Shown here piece after piece: positions 20,272 to 28,386 of a DNA stretch of 64,000 nt (the first letter of the stretch is position 1; the number at the start of each line of letters is the position of its first letter). The DNA comes from Olivibacter jilunii (GTDB lineage Bacteria > Bacteroidota > Bacteroidia > Sphingobacteriales > Sphingobacteriaceae). The stretch lies in the NCBI RefSeq assembly GCF_900607235.1, contig NZ_LR027855.1, positions 251,006 through 315,005 on the forward strand, written 5' to 3'. The notes below the pieces were generated by a model. The model was given only the letters and a program-made list of their open reading frames with translations, did not search any database and was not told the DNA's origin. Both the position numbers and the translations under genes were made by a program.

Positions 20272-21519
20272 ATGAAACGCATACAACTTCTCCCCTTTAT
20301 ATTCTCCTTCCTCGCTCTTTTACATGCATCTTGCACGCAAGGTTCGCAAGGCAAGCGGGATACTAGACAAAAAGAAAGTCGCCAAGCCATTACGAAGGAT
20401 GAAATTCTTACCGGCGCTGATCAGCTTGGAGCTTATTTACCATTGCTAAAAGGAAAAAAAGTCGGACTAATGGGCAATCAAACCTCAGTGGTTGGGCCGG
20501 ATAAAAAGCATCTGGTAGATGTGCTATTAGAAAACAAGATCGATCTTCGATTTGCATTTGCACCGGAACATGGTTTTAGGGGCAGTATTGAACGTGGTGA
20601 GAAGGTCTCCAATGAGGTAGACGAAAAAACAGGTTTGCCATTATACAGTTTATACGGAAAAAACAAAAAAGCTGACTCCATCGTTAACTCCATCGATATC
20701 ATGTTATTCGATCTACAAGATGTGGGGGCTCGGTTCTATACCTATATTGCATCTATGCATCAGGTTATGCAATTGTGTGCAAACCATGGAAAGAAAATAA
20801 TCATTTTGGATCGTCCAAATCCAAATGGAGATCAAGTAGACGGCCCGGTAAGAAAGGATGATAAATTTAAGTCTAATATCAGTTTTCACAAAATAGCAAT
20901 GATTCATGGCTTGACGATCGGTGAATTGGCTCAAATGATCAATGGCGAAGGATGGTTGGACAAAGGAAAAAAATGCGATTTGACCGTTATATCCTTGAAA
21001 AACTGGGATCATAAAACACCTTACTCATTACCCATAATCCCCTCCCCCAGTCTACCGAACGATGTCTCGGTTCGTTTGTATATGTCTCTTTGCCTCTTTG
21101 AGGCTACAGACGTGAGTGTAGGAAGAGGCACAGATTGGCCCTTTCAGGTATTGGGTTACCCGGATCCTTCCTTCGGCAAATTCACTTTCACTCCGGGCTC
21201 CAAGCCTGGTATGAGTGCCCACGTTGAACAGCAGGATAAAACATGCTATGGACTTGATTTGCGCGATATAGACCCCAAAAGTTCAACTTTTACGCTTAAA
21301 TACGTATTGGATTTTTACAAGCTATTTAAAAAAGCAGGTATTGCTGACCAATTTTTCGCTCGCCCCGAATTCTTCAATAAACTGGCAGGCAATGATAAAC
21401 TCATACAACAAATTAAGGCCGGTATGACGGAAGATGAGATCAAGGAAAGCTGGAAACCGGAGCTTGAAATCTATAAAAAAATGAGAAAGAAATATCTGCT
21501 ATATCCGGATTTCGAATAG
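20272..21519 (+). CDS. namZ: NamZ-type exo-beta-N-acetylmuramidase (DUF1343, GH171), lipoprotein
   Basis: This 415-residue protein belongs to the DUF1343/YbbC family. Characterised members (Bacillus subtilis and Tannerella forsythia NamZ) release MurNAc from the non-reducing end of peptidoglycan fragments. The N-terminus has a probable lipoprotein signal with Cys21. Family phrases are clear: GKKVGLMGNQTSVVGPDKKHLVDVL, FAPEHGFRG (96-104, with a likely catalytic Glu99), MLFDLQDVGARFYTYI, DRPNPNG (180-186), and EATDVSVGRGTDWPFQ (about 277-292). It is the first enzyme gene after the susCD pair and, with murQ, is the main reason to assign the locus to MurNAc use. Lipidation suggests a periplasmic or surface location. 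Confidence 0.92.
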   Translation: MKRIQLLPFIFSFLALLHASCTQGSQGKRDTRQKESRQAITKDEILTGADQLGAYLPLLKGKKVGLMGNQTSVVGPDKKHLVDVLLENKIDLRFAFAPEHGFRGSIERGEKVSNEVDEKTGLPLYSLYGKNKKADSIVNSIDIMLFDLQDVGARFYTYIASMHQVMQLCANHGKKIIILDRPNPNGDQVDGPVRKDDKFKSNISFHKIAMIHGLTIGELAQMINGEGWLDKGKKCDLTVISLKNWDHKTPYSLPIIPSPSLPNDVSVRLYMSLCLFEATDVSVGRGTDWPFQVLGYPDPSFGKFTFTPGSKPGMSAHVEQQDKTCYGLDLRDIDPKSSTFTLKYVLDFYKLFKKAGIADQFFARPEFFNKLAGNDKLIQQIKAGMTEDEIKESWKPELEIYKKMRKKYLLYPDFE

Positions 21520-21543
21520 CCCCTGTATTAATCGCTCATCATA

Positions 21544-21562
21544 CCCGATGACGTCATCCGGG
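21544..21562 (+). repeat. Intercistronic palindrome after namZ
   Basis: CCCGATGACGTCATCCGGG contains the perfect 12-bp palindrome GATGACGTCATC, flanked by CCC and GGG. It lies 18 bp upstream of the next start codon. With the hairpin at 20198 it brackets namZ, which may set its mRNA level apart from its neighbours. Confidence 0.5.
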
Positions 21563-21582
21563 TGCAAAAACAACTATAAGTG

Positions 21583-23424
21583 ATGAAAAAAATACTCATC
21601 CTTCTTTTACTCCTTTTTGTTGAAAAGACCTATGCACAGGATTTTCATTTTGCACATGTTACCGACACACATGTTGGGAGCGAAACCGGTGCGGAAGATT
21701 TAAGAAAAACTGTTGCAGATATCAATAAAAATAAAGACTTAAAATTTGTAATTGTTTCGGGTGATATTACCGAATTCGGAGCGGATCATGAACTTAAGCT
21801 TGCCAAACAGATACTGGACAGCATAGATATTCCTTATTACGTTGTTCCCGGCAATCACGATGCGAACTGGTCAGAAAGTGGCGGCAATAGCTTCAGGCAG
21901 GTTTTCGGTTCAGAAACCTTTTATTTCACCCATGGAGGTTATCGATTTGCCGGCACCAATTCGGGACCAAATATGCGCATGGGACCCGGGCAGATACCTA
22001 GAGAAAACCTAGTCTGGCTAGATTCCGTATTAAAACTGAATGACGATTTACCACTGATCTACGTCAATCATTATCCACAGGATTCTTCCCTCAATAACTG
22101 GTACGAGGCGATAGACCGTATCAAAAAACATAATGTACAACTTTTTCTTTGTGGGCACGGCCACGTCAATAAAGCTTATGATTTCGAAGGTATTCCAGGT
22201 GTAATGGGACGTTCGAACCTACGGGCAAAAAGAAGCACCGGTGGTTATAATATAGTACGCATATCATCCGGCAAAGCTATTTACCAAGAACGAAATCCAG
22301 ACAGTCTTACTCAATCACCCTGGTTAACTATCCTCTTGAAAAACCACCACTTTGAAAGGGACATTGATGTATATCCTCGACCTTCCTATGCTGTGAATGA
22401 GAAATTTAAACAGATACAGGAAGTATGGGGTTTCCAAGACCGGAGCGATATAGGCTCAGGGCTTGCCTTGGCTAAAAAAAAGCTGATTACCGGGAATACA
22501 TCTGGCGAAATATATGCCTTAGACGTAAACAGTGGAAAGAAGCTCTGGTCTTTTCAAACGCAGGGAAAAATATACGCCACACCGACCATTTGGAAAGACA
22601 TGGTAATTGCTGCCTCATCCGACAGTTATATTTACGGTATCGACTTACGAAACGGGGTGCAAAAATGGAAAATCAAAACAGGTAAAGCCGTGCTAGGATC
22701 TCCCGTGGTCCACAAAGGCATTGCTTATATCGGTGGGTCGGACGGCACTTTCAGAGCCATCAATATCCGCTCGGGTAAAATAAAGTGGTCATTTGAAGGA
22801 TTAAAAGGCTATATATCTGCTAAACCGCTGATTTATCAAAACAAAATTTATTTCGGCACTTGGGGAAATGAGTTTTATGCATTGGATCTAAAAACGGGAA
22901 AAACGTGCTGGCATTGGAGCAATGGAGCCTCAAACAGAATGCTGTCGCCAGCTGCCTGCTATCCTGTAGGCGCCAATAACCGCATCTTTATTGTCGCTCC
23001 CGATCGTTATATGACAGCGCTCGACGCAACTAAGGGAACAGTAATCTGGAGAAAAAAAATGGATAATTACCGTGTCCGTGAAAGCATTGGACTTTCGGCA
23101 GATCGTTCAATGGTATATGCCAAGACAATGGACGGGCAGCTCATCGGTGTATCGACAAAGGCTCATGATTTGCGAATCGTTTGGCAATCGTCCCTTCAAT
23201 TACCTTACGAGTTGGCCCCTACAGCTATTGAGGAGTCGAATAATATCGTCTGGGTTCCAAGCAACTCCGGATTGTTAACGGCCATTAAACGCCAAGATGG
23301 AAAACTTATTTGGCAGCATAAAATTTCCAATTGTTTGATAAATCCTTTGTTGCCGTTAGACAAAAAACATATCGTAGTCAGTACAATGGACGGAAAAATT
23401 GTAAAATTAAGCGTTAGAAGATGA
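21583..23424 (+). CDS. Secreted metallophosphoesterase fused to a PQQ-type beta-propeller
   Basis: The ATG at 21583 is preferred over the GTG just before it. A signal peptide (cleavage near TYAQD) precedes a calcineurin-like phosphoesterase domain (about 20-250). Its metal-site motifs are DTH (28-30), GDI (60-62), GNHD (90-93), a VNHYP histidine and GHGH. Residues from about 270 to the end form PQQ-like propeller repeats (SGKKLWSFQTQGKIYATPTI; NGVQKWKIKTGKAVLGSPVV; SGKIKWSFEG; TGKTCWHW). No dehydrogenase is present, so the propeller is probably a binding or scaffold module. It overlaps the GH9 gene by 4 bp (ATGA). The substrate is unknown; a phosphodiester on cell-wall glycans would fit the context. 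Confidence 0.87.
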   Translation: MKKILILLLLLFVEKTYAQDFHFAHVTDTHVGSETGAEDLRKTVADINKNKDLKFVIVSGDITEFGADHELKLAKQILDSIDIPYYVVPGNHDANWSESGGNSFRQVFGSETFYFTHGGYRFAGTNSGPNMRMGPGQIPRENLVWLDSVLKLNDDLPLIYVNHYPQDSSLNNWYEAIDRIKKHNVQLFLCGHGHVNKAYDFEGIPGVMGRSNLRAKRSTGGYNIVRISSGKAIYQERNPDSLTQSPWLTILLKNHHFERDIDVYPRPSYAVNEKFKQIQEVWGFQDRSDIGSGLALAKKKLITGNTSGEIYALDVNSGKKLWSFQTQGKIYATPTIWKDMVIAASSDSYIYGIDLRNGVQKWKIKTGKAVLGSPVVHKGIAYIGGSDGTFRAINIRSGKIKWSFEGLKGYISAKPLIYQNKIYFGTWGNEFYALDLKTGKTCWHWSNGASNRMLSPAACYPVGANNRIFIVAPDRYMTALDATKGTVIWRKKMDNYRVRESIGLSADRSMVYAKTMDGQLIGVSTKAHDLRIVWQSSLQLPYELAPTAIEESNNIVWVPSNSGLLTAIKRQDGKLIWQHKISNCLINPLLPLDKKHIVVSTMDGKIVKLSVRR

Positions 23425-25232
23425 AAAAGCTTATCTTTTATTGCGCCATCTTTGGCTTTTGCTTTGCTTGCGCATCAAAAAAAATACGGCAAAATCAGCA
23501 TACCGTGATTCGCATCAATCAATTGGGATATAGTCCAGAAAGTATAAAAGTAGCCGTTTGGGGCTCTTTAAATCAAGAAAGTATTGATTCTTTTAGTTTG
23601 ATAGACGCCCGCAGTAAACGAAGCGTATTCACATCCGATGTAGGCAGAGACTATGGCGCATACGGTCCATTTAAGCAGAGCTATCGGCTAAACTTCTCTA
23701 ACTTTGCGGATACGGGAAGCTTTTACATTGTAGCAGGTTCAGGAAAGTCACCGGTCTTTCGGGTAGCGCCCGATGTATATAAAGGAACGGCTGATTTTGT
23801 GCTTCGCTATATGCGTCAGCAGCGGACGCTATTCAATCCATTTCTAAAAGACAGTTGCCACACACATGACGGCTTTACCTTATATGCCGCCAAAGCGGGT
23901 CTACCTGATAGCACGAAGATTGATGTTGGAGGGGGCTGGCACGACGCGTCAGACTACCTACAATACTCCACTACGTCAGCTAATGCGATCTATCACTTGT
24001 TAGCTGCATATCGGGATTTTCCGGGTGTTTTTATCGATGAAAAACGAGCGAACGGGCTCAGCGGTCCCAATGGCATTGCGGATGTATTGGATGAAGCAAA
24101 ATGGGGATTAGATTGGTTGCTCAAAATGCATCCCGAACCACATCTCATGTTCAACCAAATTGCAGATGATCGCGACCATGCCGGTATGCGGATGCCGGCT
24201 GAAGATCCTTTTTACGGCCGTGGCTATGAGCGACCCGTTTATTTCATTGATGGACAAGCCCAACAAAGAGGAAAATTTCTAAACAATACAACCGGCACCA
24301 GCTCGACGGCTGCTAAATTTACGAGTGCTTTCAATCTCGGCAGTTTATTATTTACACATGTAGATGAAAGCTACGCTTATAAATTAAGAAATAAAGCCGA
24401 AAGCGCATATGATTTCGCAAAAATAAAGCCGGGAGTAACACAGACCGTTTCTGTAAAATCACCCTATATTTATGCCGAAGACAATTGGGTAGATGATATG
24501 GAATTAGCTGCGGCAAGTAATTTACAAGTAACAGGTGATATTAAATTTAAGAACGAAGCGCTACAATACGCGAGGCAAGAGAAAATAACGCCATGGCTTG
24601 AAACCGACACAGCCTCACATTACCAATGGTATCCATTTATCAATCTAGGCCATTATGAACTGGCAAAACAATTGAATGGAAAAGATCGGGAAGAGCTAAT
24701 TTCCTACTATCGGCAAGGTATCGAGAAAGTTTGGACGAGAGCAAAACAAAACGCTTTTTTTCGAGGAGTCCCTTTTATATGGTGCAGTAATAACTTAACG
24801 GTTTCTTTTGCTATCCAATGTTTATGGTATCGAAACTTGACAGATGACGAATCTTATACAGAACTTGAACAGTCAAATATCGACTGGCTATTCGGATGCA
24901 ATCCCTGGGGAACAAGTATGGTATATGGTTTACCCCGCAATGGCGATAGTCCAACAGATCCACACTCGGCATTTACTCACTTAAAAAATTTCCCTATCGA
25001 TGGCGGACTGGTAGATGGCCCGGTATATAGCAACATATTCAATAACCTAATCGGTATTGAATTGGTAGACCCGGATGAATACGAAGCGTTCCAATCCGAC
25101 TTAGCAGTCTACCACGACGATTATGGTGATTATAGTACAAATGAGCCCACCATGGACGGAAGTGCGTCACTCATTTATTTATTGGCAGCCAAAGAACATG
25201 AGTTACAGGGAGGAACTCCGGGAAAAAAGTAG
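23421..25232 (+). CDS. Glycoside hydrolase family 9 lipoprotein
   Basis: The 603-residue protein has a lipoprotein signal (cysteines at 14 and 17), an N-terminal Ig-like CelD_N domain (about 28-118, IRINQLGYSPES) and an (alpha/alpha)6 GH9 catalytic domain. Key residues are visible: Asp175 and Asp178 in GGWHDASDY (nucleophile-activating base) and Glu575 in YSTNEPTMDG (acid). GH9 is mainly known as endoglucanase, but the family also includes exo-beta-glucosaminidases from marine bacteria. Beside namZ and a NodB homologue, an amino-sugar substrate is more plausible than cellulose; this is inference. It is translationally coupled to both neighbours. Confidence 0.9.
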   Translation: MKKLIFYCAIFGFCFACASKKIRQNQHTVIRINQLGYSPESIKVAVWGSLNQESIDSFSLIDARSKRSVFTSDVGRDYGAYGPFKQSYRLNFSNFADTGSFYIVAGSGKSPVFRVAPDVYKGTADFVLRYMRQQRTLFNPFLKDSCHTHDGFTLYAAKAGLPDSTKIDVGGGWHDASDYLQYSTTSANAIYHLLAAYRDFPGVFIDEKRANGLSGPNGIADVLDEAKWGLDWLLKMHPEPHLMFNQIADDRDHAGMRMPAEDPFYGRGYERPVYFIDGQAQQRGKFLNNTTGTSSTAAKFTSAFNLGSLLFTHVDESYAYKLRNKAESAYDFAKIKPGVTQTVSVKSPYIYAEDNWVDDMELAAASNLQVTGDIKFKNEALQYARQEKITPWLETDTASHYQWYPFINLGHYELAKQLNGKDREELISYYRQGIEKVWTRAKQNAFFRGVPFIWCSNNLTVSFAIQCLWYRNLTDDESYTELEQSNIDWLFGCNPWGTSMVYGLPRNGDSPTDPHSAFTHLKNFPIDGGLVDGPVYSNIFNNLIGIELVDPDEYEAFQSDLAVYHDDYGDYSTNEPTMDGSASLIYLLAAKEHELQGGTPGKK

Positions 25233-25234
25233 TT

Positions 25235-25933
25235 TTGGATCGCTATGGCGCTATAGTCAGAGGTGATTGTAGTCGCAAAGAGATAGCTTTAATATTCTCG
25301 GCCGACGAATTCTCAGAAGGGGCAACAACTATCCTTCGCCAATTGCAACAGCAGAACATTAAAGCTTCTTTTTTTTTAACGGGCAGATTTTTGGACAATC
25401 CAATAAACGAGCCATTGATTTTGAAAATGCTGGAAGATCAACATTATATCGGTGCCCATTCAGACCAACATTTGCTTTATTGCGACTGGACAAACAGAGA
25501 CAGCTTATTAATTGATCGGCGCACTTTCGATCAAGATCTTTCTAAGGTTTATTACAAATTAAAAAGATTTGGCATTGATAAAACCAAAGCCCCCCTATTC
25601 TTACCCCCATACGAATGGTACAATAAAGAAATAAGTGAATGGACTAGTAATCATGGATTACAATTAATTAACTTTACGCCCGGAACGCTGACAACAGCTG
25701 ACTATACAACGCCCGATATGGGTAAAAGATATCGCTCGTCAGAAGTCATATATGAGTCCGTTCTTTCTTTTATGAAACAAGACATACATGAACTGAAGGG
25801 ATTTATTATGTTAATTCATTTAGGCGTAGGACCACATAGGAAGGACAAATTTTACAATAGATTACCTAGCTTAATAAACACATTATTAGATAACGGATAT
25901 CGTTTCGAAAGAATAGATGAACTGTTGAAATAG
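25235..25933 (+). CDS. Polysaccharide deacetylase-like (NodB fold) protein
   Basis: The 232 residues carry NodB-type motifs: FSADEF (21-26, the metal Asp/base motif, altered from the usual TFDD), AHSDQH (74-79, with metal ligands His75 and His79), LPPYEWYN (about 123-130) and IMLIHLG (His195). Members remove N- or O-acetyl groups from glycans. The start is a TTG 2 bp after the GH9 stop; the frame opens at 25202 and offers no ATG or GTG upstream. Unlike its lipidated neighbours it has no signal peptide from this start, so the true N-terminus is uncertain or the export signal has been lost. It is the last gene of the long operon. Confidence 0.75.
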   Translation: MDRYGAIVRGDCSRKEIALIFSADEFSEGATTILRQLQQQNIKASFFLTGRFLDNPINEPLILKMLEDQHYIGAHSDQHLLYCDWTNRDSLLIDRRTFDQDLSKVYYKLKRFGIDKTKAPLFLPPYEWYNKEISEWTSNHGLQLINFTPGTLTTADYTTPDMGKRYRSSEVIYESVLSFMKQDIHELKGFIMLIHLGVGPHRKDKFYNRLPSLINTLLDNGYRFERIDELLK

Positions 25934-25960
25934 CCGTATGCATGTTTTTTAGTTTTATAC

Positions 25961-26006
25961 ACATAAAAACGCATAAAAATGCATATATTAGCTGTGTGGA
26001 TTTTTG
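25961..26006 (+). promoter_or_regulatory. Promoter region of murQ with candidate DeoR operator (copy D)
   Basis: ACGCATAAAAATGCATAT (25969-25986) has two GCATAW units 10 bp apart, and a third unit, ACATAAAA (25961-25968), continues the 10-bp phase upstream. The -33 TTG is replaced by ATG here, and GATTTTTG (25999-26006) is only an approximate -7 box. The operator copy is good; the promoter is weaker than copies A-C. Confidence 0.6.
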
Positions 26007-26028
26007 ACTGTAATAGTTAATAATAACG

Positions 26029-26838
26029 ATGGAGAATACAACTGAAAAAGAATCTTACTACAACGACCTGGAAAAGATGTCGGTTAACGAGTTATTAACC
26101 AATATTAATCAAGAGGATCAAACCGTACCGGAAGCGGTAAGAAAATCGATCCCTCAGATCGAAGCACTCGTAAAAATTACGGTTGAAAGAATGGAATAAG
26201 GTGGCCGTCTTTTTTACATCGGTGCAGGCACCAGTGGACGTTTAGGTATATTAGACGCATCTGAATGCCCGCCTACTTTCGGTGTTCCTTTTGATTGGAT
26301 TGTAGGATTAATAGCCGGCGGTGATACCGCTATCAGAAAGGCGGTAGAATTTGCAGAAGATGACAAACGACAAGCATGGAAAGACTTGAGCGAACATGGC
26401 ATTAATAATAAAGATGTAGTGCTTGGCATCGCAGCATCCGGTTCGACACCTTACGTAATTGGAGGGTTAGAGGCTGCAAATGAAGCTGGAGTTACGACCG
26501 GTTGCCTAGTCTGCAACGCAAATACACCAATGGCAGAAATTGCCAAATTTCCGATTGAAGTAATAACAGGCCCTGAATTTGTTACGGGCTCAACGCGCAT
26601 GAAAGCCGGAACGGCACAGAAGCTCGTGCTAAACATGTTAAGTACTTCGGTGATGATTAAGCTGGGCAGAGTAAAGGGAAACAAAATGGTGGATATGCAG
26701 CTAACCAACACCAAACTATTCAATAGAGGCACTCGTATTATAATGGAAGAAACAGGCGTTAACCAGGAAAAAGCGAATGAATTACTGGAAAAATACGGTA
26801 GTGTAAGGAAAGCTATAGAATACATGCTGCACCTATAA
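26029..26838 (+). pseudogene. murQ: MurNAc-6-phosphate etherase with an in-frame stop codon
   Basis: MurQ converts MurNAc-6-P to GlcNAc-6-P and D-lactate. A 269-codon frame from ATG 26029 aligns throughout with the family, but codon 57 (26197-26199) is TAA just before GGRLFYIGAGTSGRLGI, the start of the SIS domain. A single C-to-T change from CAA would explain it, restoring ...VERMEQGGRLFYIG. The remainder is intact, including GIAASGSTPYVIGG and the MurQ signature TGSTRMKAGTAQKL. No in-frame start near the stop would rescue the SIS motif; the next ATG-headed fragment begins at 26386. It may be a recent nonsense mutation, a sequencing error, or a readthrough site. A transporter gene follows 57 bp later. 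Confidence 0.88.
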
Positions 26839-26895
26839 AACCAGTCCTAGCGATTTAAAATCACATAATGTAAATGCAAAAACGTCTTTCGAATT

Positions 26896-28362
26896 ATGTC
26901 GCCTATTACCTTACTTAGTTTTCTTCTGATTTATTTTGGGGTTTTAATCTTAATTGCTTATTTAACTTCCAGAAAGTCATCGGACAATGCCACCTTTTTT
27001 ATCGCCAACAAGAGCTCTAAATGGTATGTAGTAGCTTTCGGAATGATAGGTACAGCTTTGTCAGGTGTTACATTCATATCGGTCCCGGGAGCTGTTGGAA
27101 ACGGTAGTTTCGGTTATTTCCAATTTGTATTGGGCAATGCGGTCGGCTTTATCATGATAGCGTTCGTGCTTTTGCCTCTTTATTATAAAATGCACCTCGT
27201 TTCGATTTATTCATACTTGGAACACCGACTTGGATTTTATAGCTATAAAACGGGCGCCATGATTTTTTTGATTTCGAGAACGATCAGTTCGGCTTTTAGG
27301 CTTTATCTCGTAGCAATCGTATTACAACGCTTTATTTTTGACGCTTGGCATGTTCCTTTCGCCCTTACCATAATCATATGCCTACTGCTCATCTGGCTGT
27401 ACACCCATAAGGGGGGGCTAAAAACCATTATCATCACAGATTTATTGCAAACCTTCTTTTTACTGCTTTCCGTAGTTTTATCGATTTATTTTATTGCCGA
27501 CAGTTTAAATCTGAATTTTTTCGAAACGATCGAAACAGTAAAGAATAGCAGTTATTCAAAGATTTTCTTTTGGGAAGACTTTATGGAAAGTAAAGCGAAT
27601 TTTTGGAAGCAATTTTTGGGCGGTGTTTTTGTTACCATCGCTATGACCGGTCTAGATCAGGATTTAATGCAGAAGAACTTAAGTATGAAAACCATAGGCG
27701 AAGCGCAAAAGAATATGCTCACCTTCACAACAATTTTCATATTTATTAACCTGTTTTTTTTGTCTGTCGGTGCGTTACTATACATCTATGCAGCCAAAAA
27801 CAACATTGATATCGCCCAATTGAGAACACCGGACCATCTATATCCGGAAATAGCCCTTAATCACCTCGCTATTGTACCTGGTATTATCTTTATGCTCGGA
27901 CTAACAGCAGCTACCTTTGCTACAACCGACTCGGCCCTTACAGCGCTTACTACGTCCTTTTGTGTCGATTTTTTAAACTTTAATAAAAAAGAAGATCCCA
28001 ACGACCATAAACTGGTTAAAACAAGGAACATCGTTCACTTTGTGTTTTCTTTTCTCATGCTCGTGGTGATTCTCTTCTTTCGACTAATCAACAATGACTC
28101 CGTTGTAAACGCAATTTTCATTGCAGCAGGATATACCTATGGTCCTTTGTTAGGACTTTTTGCTTTTGGCATGCTATCTAAACGATCGGTACAAGATAAA
28201 TTAGTTCCCTATATCTGCCTCATCTCCCCTGTATTTTCCTACCTCATTGAGTCTTGGCTAAAAAAATCACTTGGTTATACCGTTGGATTTGAGCTGATTT
28301 TACTAAATGGATGCCTAACCGCACTGATGCTGTTAATTACCAGCAAAAAAAGAAAGGCATAA
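26896..28362 (+). CDS. Sodium:solute symporter (SSS family), candidate MurNAc/amino-sugar transporter
   Basis: The 488-residue inner membrane protein has about 13 transmembrane segments. SSS features include an N-terminal LIAYLTSRKSSDNATFF, FGMIGTALSGVTFISVPG, and the sodium-site helix ATTDSALTALTTSF (about residues 340-353). SSS members move sugars, amino acids and other solutes with sodium. It lies downstream of murQ under the same candidate operator, so import of MurNAc or a derived amino sugar is likely. A non-PTS MurNAc transporter beside a kinase and murQ is known in Tannerella forsythia, but no kinase gene is present here. Substrate is inferred from context. Confidence 0.9.
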   Translation: MSPITLLSFLLIYFGVLILIAYLTSRKSSDNATFFIANKSSKWYVVAFGMIGTALSGVTFISVPGAVGNGSFGYFQFVLGNAVGFIMIAFVLLPLYYKMHLVSIYSYLEHRLGFYSYKTGAMIFLISRTISSAFRLYLVAIVLQRFIFDAWHVPFALTIIICLLLIWLYTHKGGLKTIIITDLLQTFFLLLSVVLSIYFIADSLNLNFFETIETVKNSSYSKIFFWEDFMESKANFWKQFLGGVFVTIAMTGLDQDLMQKNLSMKTIGEAQKNMLTFTTIFIFINLFFLSVGALLYIYAAKNNIDIAQLRTPDHLYPEIALNHLAIVPGIIFMLGLTAATFATTDSALTALTTSFCVDFLNFNKKEDPNDHKLVKTRNIVHFVFSFLMLVVILFFRLINNDSVVNAIFIAAGYTYGPLLGLFAFGMLSKRSVQDKLVPYICLISPVFSYLIESWLKKSLGYTVGFELILLNGCLTALMLLITSKKRKA

Positions 28363-28386
28363 GGCAGAGGGTGTGAGACTAATACG

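Noticed and set aside
26197..26199. The murQ TAA as a recoded or programmed readthrough codon
   Set aside because: TAA is the least leaky stop and no stimulatory structure or recoding element was seen; nonsense mutation or sequencing error is simpler.
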